A stretch of 64,000 nt of DNA from Laguncularia racemosa (GCA_037954665.1 JBBMOL010000230.1:186001-250000); one strand, 5' to 3'; shown: positions 33,991-46,900, numbered from the stretch's first letter. Notes: a model not told the origin generated them from the letters alone. Program-made: numbers and translations.

Positions 33991-36651
33991 ATATTCCTTT
34001 ATACTAAACAAAAGGAAAGTGGTTCTACGCAACAAAAACCATGGGAAGCTTGTGAGGATCAAGTGAGGATTGTAGAAGAATTTAAAGAGAAACACTTGAG
34101 TACATGAGAGAAGAGTGACGAGAAAAAGAAGAAGAGTGAAAGCAAACATTGGTGAGTACAAAGGGAAAAGATACTCAAATACAAAGAGTAGAGAGCATGG
34201 CGAGAAGGAGTGAGGTCAAGAGTGCAATGCTGGCCAAGCAACAATTACTTGTACTTATGTACAAGGATTTTTATCTTACTAATGCTGACCTTAACTCTGT
34301 TTTGCCTAGTGTTGTTATGTCTTCATTGCAGGAATATGAAGACTTATTCCCTAAAGAAGTGCCACAAAGCCTACCCCTACTGCGAGGGATAGAGCACCAA
34401 ATTGACTTCATGCCAAGCGCTTACATTCCCAACCGGCCAGCCTATAGAACTAATCTTGAGGAGGCTAAGGAAATTCAAAGGCAAGTTGATGGGTTGACGG
34501 AGAAAGGGTTTGTGCGAGAAAGTCTTAGCTCGTGCTCGATTCCTATCATTCTAGTTCCCAAAAAGGATAGGACATGGCATATCTGTGTTGATTGCAGGGC
34601 GATCAACAAAATCATAGTTAAGTACATACATGCTATTCTTATATTAGATGATATGCTTGAGGAATTGCTAGGTGCACATTTATTTTCTAAAATTGACCTA
34701 AAGAATGGCTACTATCAAATTCGTATGAAAGAAGAGGATGAGTAGAAAACTGCATTTAAAACTAAACATGGGTTATATGAATGGATGGTAATGCCTTTTG
34801 GGTTAACAAATGCACCTAGCACTTTCATGAGATTAATGAACCATATTCTGCATCATTTCCTAGGAAAATTTGTTGTCGTCTATTTTGATGATATTTTGAT
34901 TTATAGTAGAACATTAGATGATCATGTACAACATCTGCAGAGTGTGTTTACTATTTTAAGGGAAAATCAATTATATGCCAACTTAAAGAAGTGCACGTTT
35001 TGTATGGAGTCTGTGGTTTTTCTTGGTTTTGTTGTAGGTGCAGATGGAATAGCTGTGGATGAGGAGAAGGTGAAGGCAATTTGGAAGTGGCCAATAGCCT
35101 ACTTTAGAGAGAAACTCAACGGTGCTGCCCTGAATTATCCTGTGTATGATAAGGAGTTATATGCCCTTATGAGGATGTTGTAAATGTGGTAACATTATCT
35201 ATGGCCTAAGGAGTTCATCATCCATTCTGATCATGAGAGCTTAAAGTACTTGAAGACGTAGGGAAAGCTGAACAAGAGGCATGCCAAATGGTTGGGGTTC
35301 ATTGAAACCTTTCCATACATCATCAAATATAAGCAGGGTACGGAAAATGTAGTGGCTGATGCACTATCTAGGAGGTATTCTCTGTTAACCTCTTTACATA
35401 CTAAGTTGCTTGGTTTTGAATGCATGAAAGATTTATATGAACATGATGCCGACTTTGGTTAGATTGGACTGTTTATTCTGAAAGTGGGTTTGCGGACTTT
35501 TATAGGCATGAGGGATATTTATTTAGGAAGGATAGATTATGTGTGCTAAGAGTTCCATACGAAAGTTGTTAATGAGGGAGATGCATGGGGGCGGTCTCAT
35601 GGGTCATTTCGGTGTAAAGAAACTTTGGATATTTTACATGAGCATTTTTATTGGCTTAAGATGAGGCATGATGTGCAAACTGTATGTGATAAATTCATTG
35701 CATGTAGAAAGGTCTAAATCCAAAGTCATGCCCCATGGGGAGTATCCCCCATTACCTATGCCTAGTCAGCCTTTGACTGATATATTTATAGATTTCATAT
35801 TAGGTTTACCTAGATCTCAGAATGGTAAAGATAGCATATTCATTGTTGTCAATAGGTTTAGTAACATGACTCATTTTATTGCCTGTTCTAAAACTAATGA
35901 TGCACAACATATAGCTGACTTATTTTTTACGGAGATTGTGTGATTACATGGTTTACCTAACTCTATCATGAATGATAGAGATGTGAATTTTTTAGTCACT
36001 TTTGGCGCACTCTCTAGAATAAGCTAAGCACAAAATTACTATTTTCCACAGTGGCACATCCTCAAATGGATGGACTAACAGAGGTGGTTAATAGGACACT
36101 TTCCACATTGCTGCATGCTATACTTGATAAAAATTTAAAGCAATGGGAAACATGTTTACGTCATGTAGAGTTTGCATATAAAGGACAATACATTCTACTA
36201 CATCCTACTCTCCATTTAAGGTTGTGTATAGTTTTAATCCTTTAACTCCATTGGATATATTACCTTTACCTACTAATGAGTTTATTGATCTTGATGGCAC
36301 GAAAAAAGATAAATTTGTTAGGGATTTACATACTCAGGTTCGGGCTAACATTGAGAAGAAGAATGAACACTAAGCTCAGTCAGGCCAACAAAGGACACAT
36401 CAAAGCTGTGTTCCATCCAGGAGATTGGGTTTGGGTGCACTTGAGGAAGGAACGATTTGCTAAACAACAAAAATCCATATTGCATCCAAGGGGCGATGGA
36501 CCTTTCCAAGTGTGGAGTGCATAAACGACAATGCCTACAAGATAGATTTGCCAAGCCACTACGGTAATGTAAGTGCTACATTTAATGTTTATGATCTTAC
36601 TCTTTATGATGCAGGTGATTCAAGGATGAATCTTTTCGAGGAAGGAGGGAA
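33991..36651 (+). pseudogene. pol: E4 RT, RNase H and integrase
   Basis: RT (34149-35090) carries ILVPKKDRTWHICVDC and [11 protein letters not shown], with one TAG at 34743. At about 35090 the RT frame joins RNase H in phase (KAIWKWP then [16 protein letters not shown]). Compared with E3 about 95 residues are missing, including the CDAS catalytic block. RNase H then reads [11 protein letters not shown]. Integrase is fragmentary: a zinc finger near 35585, IFIDFILGLP, NDRDVNF and [10 protein letters not shown], then a GDWVWVHLRKERF tail and GDGPFQV. It ends in the PPT GAGGAAGGAGGGAA (36638-36651). Confidence 0.85.
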
Positions 36652-37350
36652 TGAGATGGGATCATCTAGCACCTAAGAAGATAGAACCAAGAACTCAAGA
36701 TCTATTGTAAGGAATTGGAGGCCTAATGACCCGAGCTAGAGCAAAGAGGATGAATGATGCCTTATAAAGACTAGTCATGAACCTACAAGCCAAGTAATCA
36801 AATTACATGAAAGAATAACCAACACCTATTAATGTGATTTACGTTTCCATGGAAGAATGCAAGGATTTGAAGTCCTAAAATAAGAAATGTTGTGTGATGA
36901 ACCAAAAAGGAAAAAAAAAAGATTTATGGTTTTGTGTTTGTTATGTTTTTTAATATTTGCTTTGGTTTGTAATTTAGAATAATTAGTTACTTATTCGGTT
37001 TACATGAGGATAAGGAAGCAACTTAGATTACGAAACTTAGGTTTTATATTATTACATGGACACATTATAAAACCATGTAAGAGGGGTTGGCATACTTTGA
37101 TGGAATAGAAATTTTTTAAACACTCTTTTTGTGGAACACGAAGCCATTTTTTATTCTTTACAAAAGAACTCTCCTTTAGGAATTCCTCAACCGAATTACT
37201 ATAGGAAACCCTTAATTGATAACTTAAGTTTCAATCAATAGGTGTGATTAAGGTTTAGTTCCGTGCTACTTGTTCGAAACGATCCTCGGGGAATTGATTC
37301 AAATAGCGTATGCCGAGTTCTAGGTTTAACATACCTAAGGTCACGCATCA
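36652..37350 (+). repeat. 3' LTR of E4
   Basis: Begins TGAGATGGGATC, or five bases later, directly after the PPT. It ends GGTCACGCATCA, followed by the duplication CAACA at 37351-37355. It is strongly diverged from 4199-4887. Confidence 0.82.
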
Positions 37351-37355
37351 CAACA

Positions 37356-38842
37356 ACGTTAATCAAAAGTGCTTCTTTGGAGGCAACTTCAGCTTTAATA
37401 AGTCTAGTTTGCTTTTGTTTCATTTTAGTGTTGTTTTAGTTTAGTTTTATACAATTCTATTCTCTTTTATTTTATTTTATTTTATGCTTTTACTGTTTTT
37501 TTTTTATCTTCTTATTTTGCAAGGACTACTATACTTATCAACTAGAAAATTGAGTCAAGATATAGCTAAACTAATTAAACCAAGGAAGTATTAGTTTACC
37601 TTATTTCCTTTTCCATGAGTTTTAATTTGTTTATTTTTATCTTTTGCACTTATTTTATACATTGAGGATAATGTACAATTTTGTGTGGGGGAGAGACATA
37701 ATATAAAAGCCTTAAATTTTTACCAAGAAATTGCTATTGAATAATTTATCACTCTTAGTATACTAAATACATAAATTGCCTTCATAATTTAGTGGATTAT
37801 TAGAAATTTTTTAATCCCTTGATATATTTTTACCTTTTCATTAGTGAACGTAGAACGCTTGATTAGGGTTTGAATTGTGAAATCTTTATAAATCAAAGTT
37901 ACATGTTATTTAGTCTTAGAATTTAGAAACTCTAGATTGGAATGATATTACTAATCAAGGATTGGGAATTCGAGTTCTTAAACTTACTTTGATCTATACC
38001 TAGCTCTTAGAAGTTCTTATGAGTAGTATGATCTCGAATAATTGAATTAACAAAACTTGTCTTTTGATGGTTTTTCCTATAAATTAAAAGCTAAGATATA
38101 AAATAAATAAAGTTTAGCAATGGGCTTCATTGACTTGAGCAATTAAGCTTATGGGGTGCCTTTCAAGGGATAACACTTGTTGACTTGAGTGGCGAGCTCA
38201 AGATCATTGACCTAAAGCTCGCTATATGGGTCAAGAGAAAAGTTTGAAAAAACTGAACTAATTGAAATAAGTATTGGAGTTAATGGAGGTTCAAAAGGGT
38301 ATCTTAAAACCTAATAGCCTAAGATCATCTAGTTATGGACTTACTCGCCAATGAAATTACTCCATGCTACTAAAAAAATGAATAAAAAAGTAAAAACTCT
38401 CTAGTAATTATAAAAATTAAGGAAGGATATGCAAGGGATAGATGGAAAAAGGCTATTATTGGATGTTATGGTACTCAAGGGAATGAAAAAGGGGAAGTAT
38501 AGACCTTAGCTAAGAGGACAAAATTTTGAAAACCTTTTTCTTGACCAGATAATATTCAGTATGGTTTTAGGTTTATAAATTTTTGTCTAAATGACATGAT
38601 AAATTTTCGTATTACATAAATTAACTTATGAACTCTAATTTTAGTATTTACAATACATCGAACATGATTGGGTAAAGAGAATGCTAAGGATAAACAATTT
38701 TATGATGAATGCAATTTGTTCAAGTGTGAATTTAATTATTGTTATCCAAAGTAATTGGTTAAGTAATGAAAAAAAAAAATGTCTTTGATATTTAAGGTTT
38801 ATCTTTTCTTGAGGATAAGCAAAGGCTTAAGTATAGGGGAAT
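37356..38842 (+). mobile_element. E6 remnant: 3' interior of an Athila/Tat-like element
   Basis: Continues the sequence interrupted at 4198. It starts with the post-pol motif ACGTTAATCAAAAGTGCTTC. An internal purine tract TTGTGTGGGGGAGAG lies at about 37681-37695. The stretch ends with GAGGATAAGCAAAGG and the PPT GGCTTAAGTATAGGGGA (38824-38840). I see no env-like gene in the 1.1 kb between the two tracts, so E6 is probably Tat-like or had lost that gene. Confidence 0.65.
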
Positions 38843-40300
38843 TCAATAAATATTATAAAGTACTTATTAATTGTAATATTTATAACAGTCTTTTACTTAA
38901 TTCTCTTATATTTTGGATGGATATTGCACTTAATCACTCTTTATTTTCATTTCACATCTTTGAAATGTAATTTATGATTTAATAGAAGAATCATGTGAAA
39001 TTTGAAGCAAATATATCAATTTTACAAAATTAGGAAGCATGACACGATGAAGAGCACGGTCTATCTAAAGCCATGTGAAATAGAACAAGATAGAGCATTT
39101 TGAAGCAGTCATGCAGGTAACTATGTAGAAGTACACAAGCATAAACACACCCATGTTAGAGGGTGTGTTGAAGACAATTTTTAGATATGTTTGAAACATA
39201 ATAGTACATGGGCAATAGCACAACCATGCAATGACCATGCAAAGCCAAAATTCAACTTTCCAAATTTTATTTCTAAGCTTAATTTTACTTTCCAAAAGCA
39301 CAGTTCATCTTGAAGATTTGATTTCCTTTCAAGAGTAGCTGAGTTTCCTAAAATCTAGAGAAGTTATTACTGCCTATTGAAACAATATTTCCTAATTTAC
39401 GAAGAGTTTAGGTTTTTTCTAAGAAACTAAAACTTTCCTAGCTAGGCAGCAATTGATGGCTATATAAGGAGTATGAATTTCCAACTGAAGGGGAAAATTC
39501 TAGATTAATAATAATATAGTAATAGATTCTTAGTATTACTGTTTTATTAATGTTCTTCATTATGCATTCTTTTTATATTGTCACGTTCAAATTCAATATG
39601 TTACTAACTTAAATTTTCTTTTGTATTCGGTTATGATATACTCTAGAATGAATATGTGATTTTCTGGTTTATTATTCAATGAAATTAATGTTATTCTTGT
39701 GATCCAATTATGTGTTCTTCATTGTTTTCAATTTAATATTGCTAGTGTATTAATTTACAATTTGATTTTTATATAGAGATCGAGAGATCCTATATTAGAA
39801 TAAATCTAGCATGATTGAAAAGAGTTGTACACAATCCTAGAGATAGGACGAAGTAAATCTTCCAAATTAGGGTCAAACCTAATAGTGGAGTTCACAGATC
39901 GAATGTAATGCGATTCTTGAGGTTTTAATTAGGAAGAAATTCCAATTAATCAATCTAAAATTAGAAATTAGTAGACTCGAGAAAGCTATTAGTTCAATTT
40001 AGGAATTCCTACAGTTTAAGAATATAAATATGAAATTGAATAATAATTAGTTAATTACAATAGTAGCTCTAAGGAGATTCAATATTTAGGTACACTTTTA
40101 ATCATTGTTGTTTTCCTTAGTTTACTTATTGTTTGATTTTACTCACTCCACTCGATTTTTTAAATTAGATAATAAGAAAAGGGTAATTGCTAGTAATCAT
40201 AGTCTTTGTGGAATCAACACTTGATATCAGTATCCATAATACTATAGAATCAATAAGTACACTTGCTTATAGGTCTAAGGTGGTAGGATAGATTGATACT
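38843..40300 (+). repeat. 3' LTR of E6 (right end approximate)
   Basis: Begins right after the PPT with TCAATAAATATT (ancestral TGATAA). A TATA box (TATATAAG) lies at 39461-39468. The segment near 40190-40275 (GGAATCAACACTTGATATC, then TACACTTGCTTATAGG) matches the U5 style of the solo LTR at 43780-43840. The exact right end is unclear within about 40 bp. Confidence 0.6.
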
Positions 40301-41039
40301 ACATATGAAAGGCAATAACCTATATAGCTATCCAGAAGCTATATATAGCACAAATTTAATGACCTCCATTGCTAGGGTTAGGAAATAATAACCAACACAT
40401 TAACTCTAGGTTCCAATCACCCTTGGTGAGGTTTTACAATTTTTTATTTTTGAAACTTGTCAATAAGGTAATAAAATAGAATTAAATGTACTATATAATA
40501 TATATACATGCCCAAAGAGGTGTGGATGTGAATAGAACACTTAGTCTTAACCACTCCTAAGTGGTAAATTCCCGAACTCAACCTCAATCAATAGGTGACA
40601 TTTCCTAATACTCAATAGTTCCAAAGGTCAAAACAAGGTTATGTATGGAGAGTCAACTCCATATGGCTTGTCTATACCACCATGTAATGCTAATGACCTT
40701 CTACATGCAAGGTTATGAGATGCATGATCCATTTTAGATTAAAGTTGAGTTTGATTAAATCCAATTATTGGGTGATGACCATTGAAATTTACACAAACAC
40801 TCGCATTCCTACCATTCAAATTCACAATTAGCTTAATAATATGGTTATGACACATTATAGTAATTTGGCACTAAATCCATCACAAATCATCTGCAAGCAA
40901 TCCCTTAACCCCACACAATCAATTTCTGTCATATATATACAATTAAGCACAACTAAAGTTACAAGTGCAACCAAATATAATAATCATAATAATACTCACT
41001 CGACCATAATTGTTACTGATCATAGTAGTCTAGAGGTGG
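40301..41039. other. Unassigned, no gene seen
   Basis: AT-rich sequence with no supported reading frame. It resumes at 43902 after a solo LTR. It may be old host DNA or a decayed repeat. Confidence 0.4.
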
Positions 41040-41044
41040 CTTAA

Positions 41045-43896
41045 TGATAAGTATAAATTAACACTTGTATTTTAGATGGATTCTATTTGTCTGTGTAATA
41101 AGTTGATGTTATCTTGAAGAATTTTGATACTTAAAAGAGAAATATTTCATTTTCAAGGATGAGGACCACTATTCTGGGAGGAGATATTCACTTATTTCAA
41201 TCGGAGAAGAATACACGAAGAAAATTGCTTTTTGAAAGAAACAGGGGAAGTACACGGGCATGTATTTCCAGAGCACGGCCGTGTGTTTAGCTTGAAAAAC
41301 CAACAAAAGCTTACACGGTTTAAGTACATGGCCGTGTGTTATTAGCCGTGGGTTCTTTATTATTTCAGACACTATTGCAAGGCATGGCTGTGTATAACCA
41401 TGGTTCGAGACCGTGTATATGGAAAAGTTTGGCCGTTTCAGGAGATTTTTCAGTTTCCATATATATATCTCTTCGTTTTCTAGGAGGAGGGGAGTTCAAA
41501 ACCGAAGAGGAAGGCAGAGAGACACTTGAAGCAGATAGAAAAAACGAGAAAAGAAAGAAGAGGAGGAGACGGGAAAAGCTTACCAAAAGGAAAAGCAACA
41601 TCAACGGATTCATCCTTCTCTTCCAAAGAGTTTATGCACACGGGTTTTTCATCTTCATTGATTTGTAACTTGAAAACCATGAGTGGCTAAATTATCTCAT
41701 ACCCGAACCTTATGAACCCCAATTGTCATGTAACATTGGATTGATTGCATAGTTAATTGATAAGATCACATTATACTTATATTTTCTTTTGGACTTATAT
41801 TAAATTTATTTCAATATTATAAGAAAATATAAAGAAATGATACTTAATGGTGTTTATTGTGAAAATACAGGTTTTGAGGACCCAAAAGTAAATTACAATT
41901 TAATTGAAGGAGTTTTTCACAAAATTGAAGAAGCCAACGGAGGATAGCAATAAAGGCCGCCGGCCTTAAAGCCGGCCTTGAGCCGGCCTTGAACCGGCCT
42001 TCATTACTCCCCGGATATCCATTGCGAAAATCTCTCCAAAATCGTATCTTATTTAATTTGTTGACTCAAATCCTCATCAGATCAACCTTATCCCCCTCCT
42101 CTTTGGATCTATAAATAGGCCCCTTGTGTGAACCTTGAGAGCATCCTTTTTTTGTTTAGCATCCTTTGTCTTTCTTTGAAATCATTAGAATTCCCTTACG
42201 AACTGTAGGATTTTATGTTTTCTTTAATTCCTTTACATTTCATGTTATTACAAATTTTAGTTTGAAGAAAGAAAGTTATTTTGCTGAAGTTCTTGAAGAT
42301 TATAGCTATTGTTTCAATTACTTTATTTTCTTTTATGCCATTTATTAATTTATTCTTGTTGTTCAATATGAATTCCATTGCACCTATTTATTTCAATTGT
42401 TTTTATGCAATTCATACTATAATGTTCTAAATCATCCTTGTGGGAAATATGATGAAGCCATAATTCAAACTAAAATGATCATTGTATTCATGTTATAGGA
42501 AATGTAGATATGCGGAATTTTCATATAAGAAGTCTTGCTATGAATTGTATTTTGTAATTGAAATCAATGCATAGAAATGTAAATGACTCGAAAGAGAAAT
42601 TTAGGTTTTATTAGGAATTCCTAAGTAAGATTTAATAATTCATGTGGAAGTAGCGTTATTGAATTTTATTAGAAAGTGACCTAAGTGTTTCATGCAATAT
42701 TTTTATTAAATTTTTCACTAAGGGATTAGGAGAAATTATTTTAAAGATATTAGGCAATCATATAATTGGGAAATTTATGATTGTGAATTAGAATCCTCAT
42801 TTGATTTGACTTAGCGGGAGCTATTAAATTAAATTGAGGTAACATTACTTTAACACTTAATAAAGGATTAAGGTTTTGTTAATTTCTTGTGAAAATCCAT
42901 ATAGCTATGAGTTATTATAACATGAAGGCAATATGATTAGTAGAATTAGGGTAGATTCTATTTCCCATCATCAATTCATCAATTTTCAACACAATTCTCT
43001 TTTTAAGCATTTAGTATAATTCATTCAATTCTCATCAAATATCATTGCCTAAATAATAGTAGAAATTGATAAAGGTCTATTACTTAATCAATCTTCGTGG
43101 TTCGACACTCTTCTCTCACTATATTACTTGATCCGATCCGGTACACTTGCCGGTATTTATTTACGCTCATTTTATATCTCTTTTTGCGTGGATCATTAAT
43201 GAATAGTGAAATTCTCTGAATTTATTCATGCTGTTCATTTAGTATTGCTAATTTGATGTATGGCCAGCATTGAGTTTGCATTGATTTCTTAGAAGTTGAT
43301 TAGAAAATCTCTTATTTGAATAGATCATGCATGAATAAAGGAATTCGTATGTAATCTAGGGATAGAGAATATGAATTTTCTATATTAGGTTAAATTAGAT
43401 AATTCGACCTGATGGAGGGTTTAAGAGTGTTAATGCAATTCTAATCTATTTTGATAAAAGAGGGATCTTTATTATTGCGATTAGGGTTAGGAGCTAATAA
43501 ATCTGGAAAGAATATTGGCTTAGTGTTAGATACTCCGCGGTTCATAGATAACCATTGCGAGTTAACTAATTTATTGAAAGGGTAAAGTTACATGACAATT
43601 AGAGGAGTAGTAAGGGTAAGGTATGTTCTTAATTATCAGATTTAGTAATCAAGTTATTATGTTATTTTTAATTGCTATAGGTTTTGTTAAGTTTTTTTAA
43701 TTTAATTTGAATCTCTCGAATTTGTGTGGTTAGATAGTCAGTTTAGAGTTATTATTGGTACTTGCTGATCCTTGAGGATACGATACCCGAACACAATTCT
43801 ATACTATTACAATCAATAGGTGCACTTGCCTATTTGATCGTAATAGAGAGTCATAGAAAAGGGATTTTTAAATTTGTGTGATTACGGTCATCAACA
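41045..43896 (+). repeat. Solo LTR (Athila/Tat-like), itself interrupted
   Basis: Starts TGATAAGTATAAATT and ends GGTCATCAACA, flanked by CTTAA (41040-41044; 43897-43901). Without the inner insertion it is about 1.4 kb, like the E5 LTR. U3 has ACACGGCC/CGTGTG words (41250-41345), and a TATATATATC promoter lies at 41461. The right end was chosen using both CA and the duplication. No interior sequence is present, so it formed by LTR-LTR recombination. Confidence 0.75.
41758..43195 (+). repeat. Solo LTR nested in a solo LTR
   Basis: A 1438-bp LTR from TGATAAGATCAC to GCGTGGATCA with target duplication TTAAT (41753-41757; 43196-43200). The TATA box CTATAAATAG is at 42109-42118. Four GCCGGCCTT-type units lie at 41959-42001 in U3. 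Confidence 0.85.
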
Positions 43897-43901
43897 CTTA
43901 A

Positions 43902-46900
43902 ACTCAATGTTGGTATCACCTGATGATAGAAGTAAGGTTTCATAAGTATAAATACACTAAGCTATATATAATTTACTTAGTGAAATTTGCTATAATTATC
44001 AGTTTTAGGTAATTTCGTATTTTAGCAAAAACTTTCTCATTTAAAGTCCATTTTTCGTGTTCCTATAGTCATTTTGAAAGTTTTTGTGTACTATCCATTA
44101 TTGAGATCATTTTGGTCATATGGGGCATGCATTTTATTGAAAAGGCCTAATTTGTTTTGCTGACCTTGTTTTTGGGCTTATTTTGTAGCCTTTTGACTTC
44201 ATTTGGACCTAAACATAATAAAACTACTTCTAACTAATCTCCTCATCTTAATTGAGCTTTTATTTAGTACTTAGCTAAAGACTATTACTTCTAATTTTTT
44301 CTTAATCCTTATTTATTATATTTGTATGTTATAAATTAAAGGAAATTATATTTAATCACTTCTAATTATCTTAACTTACTTCCTAATGTTAATTCTTGTT
44401 GTAAGCAACCTAATATGTCAAAGTTAGAAGCTCATGCATATCTTAAGTATTTCAACCAACATAGGGAATTTGTATTTAGCCTTGCTCTTCTTATGCTTTT
44501 CAAATTTATTCACCAAGAAAGCTTATATAGAACATAGTACTTTTGTTATTACCAAGGATGTATACATTTACATTATGTTTATGTATTTAAATGATTAAAG
44601 CAAACCTAAAACATAATTTACATCTAAAAGAAGTAAAGATTTACCTCAAGATACAAACATCTGAAAAGAAAAGGAAATCTTAAAAGGAAACTATGACAAC
44701 AAAAAGATTATACGCCTACTTTTGGTGGTTTTCAACTAAGCTTTCCCTTTGGCTTTGAGCTCATAGTTTCCTCTCCTATTCTATTGTTTTTAGCTGCCTC
44801 ATTGTCCTTAATCTCGTAATCTCCTCAACTTCTTCTTCCCTACTTAATTTGTAAGAGTTTAATTGATGGCTTGCAAGAAAAAATGATTAGAATGGAAACC
44901 TGTGGGCAGTTCGATTGGTGTTTGCTATATGGGTGGAAATGGGAGTTGATTTTGTGTTGGTGATAGTCTTGAAAAGGAAGGAGTTGAGTGGTGTAAGATG
45001 GTGGTGGGTTTTTGCAAGTGGTGGTGGCACTAGTGAAAGTATGGTGGTTGTGGTTTTCTTTTTCACCTAATAATGTTGTGTGGGTGTTTTAGAATTTGAA
45101 AGTGAGTGGACATGAGAGGTAGGGGTGACCAACAGTAATAAGGGGCTCCTAAGCACCATTTTGTCTTACTTGCTTTAGTCTTAATACACACAAGACAATA
45201 ACATTAAATGGATAAGAGTATTGGCTAGTGGTCAATGAGTTGCTCAACGTTAAATCATACTTTCTTTAATGGTAAACCCATTTCCTAAGCTTAACACCTT
45301 GCACCCTATAGCGTACCCTACCCCTCCTAATCTCCCTTGTTTTGTGCTAAGCCATTAAATTAAGTTGTATTATCCAATCATTGTGTCATTTAAGGGAGTA
45401 GCTAGCAACACGACACTCCATAAGCAATCCATTTCCTTCTTTTATTTATTTATTTCTTTTGTTAATTATTTGACTTCTAGTTAACTTAGTTATGGTAATT
45501 TGGTTAGTGTAATTAGATTGTAACTAAATTAGGATGGTCACATGGGATGGCTTAGTGATGCTAATTAAGGTAGTAGGATGGTTTAATTTAGCTAAATTTA
45601 CACTGATTAGTGTTGCTTGATTGTTGGATGTTGCCAATTATGCTTAATTACATTATATTGGATTTTCTCATAAGTAACTCCAATTTTCAAGGTTTCAGCT
45701 CAATTTAGGGTGCTAGGGTTTATTGCCTAATTTAGGGCTTCTATTTTAAATTAAGGTGTTGATCGGCTAAATTAGGGTTTCAATTAGTCAATTTAGGGTT
45801 TAGTGTTATAGAAGTTGCGTTTTAGGGTTTAGGTGGTTTCAATTCTTAGTTATAGGGTTTTATTACATGCAAGGTTAGGTTTTGTATTTACTTTTAGGAA
45901 TATCTCTAAGTTATCTCTAGGAGATTTCCATCTCAACTTGCAAAATTCTTGAAGCTTACAAATTTAGCATTTAAATAAGCAACAAAATACTCGAACTAAT
46001 TAAAAGTCATTAGAAGAACTAAAGATAAAAAATATCAAAATATAAACATTCTAATAACTAAACTTTCGATTATACGAAGGCATCTTTCTGACAATTCAAG
46101 AAGTTTTATAATGTTAAAAACGACAAGTTTTCAAAAGTTAAAGAGATAAGACCCATCTCTACTATTTCAATACATTCGGTTACTATATTTGATTCATTCC
46201 ACTAAAGTTAGATTATGCATATCAAGGGGTCTAATTTTCCAAGTAAGGAAAAAATTAGGAATTGTTGAAGGAAAAAATAGAAAAAATAGAGCAGGGGTAA
46301 TGATTGTGGATAAAGTTACCATAATAGAGAAATTAAATATCCAAAGAAAAATTTTGGGGCAATGTTCAAAGTGATTATACAATTGTGATATGCAATATAA
46401 ATACTAGAGTAAGATAGAAAGAATATATGTAAAAATAAATAGATATATACAAGAACTGAAACAAGGGTCCAAATTTTTTTTATGAGCTGAAATTATAGAG
46501 AATTCAAATTGTTTTCCTTGAAAGAGAATGGAAAATCAATTTGTGAAAATTGTTTAAAGCATTGACTCTCTATAGGTCCATGAAATCAACTTAGAGTGAA
46601 GTTAAGAGAGATAAAGTAGAGAGTGGTTGTATTTTTTTTTTTTTATTGACAGTTTGTAACTTTTGAAGTTTTTATTGATATAGTGGAACGATACTAGCAA
46701 AGACAACCAGATCCCCTGCATGTGGATGCTGGAAGAGTAGATTGACACATAAGATAAAACAACTATAAATAGCTTTTCTGATCTTCTTATCCTTACTCTT
46801 TTATATTCATAGAAATTTACTTATAGCAATATATATTCATAATTCCACCACAAATTCTTTTATAAAATCTACCAATAGCAGTAAAAGAGAATCTCATAAC

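Larger units (their letters stand above)
4199..37350 (+). mobile_element. E4: old CRM-like gypsy element, split by nested insertions
   Basis: E4 is bounded by diverged LTRs and a CAACA duplication (4194-4198; 37351-37355). Its own sequence is about 6.3 kb: 4199-5443, 17646-18006 and 32666-37350. It was split by E5 (into the leader) and by E2 (into gag). The order is LTR, leader, gag, protease, RT-RNase H, integrase, PPT, LTR. Gag is of the type that reads FQGKND.E.YL.WE, and the pol tail extends into the 3' LTR. I infer the CRM clade from that overlap and the gag type. Many stops and a large RT-RNase H deletion show it is dead. Confidence 0.85.

Noticed and set aside
46189..46382. Overlapping 61- and 62-codon frames on both strands
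   Set aside because: Low-complexity Lys/Ile-rich translations in AT-rich DNA, with no family resemblance.
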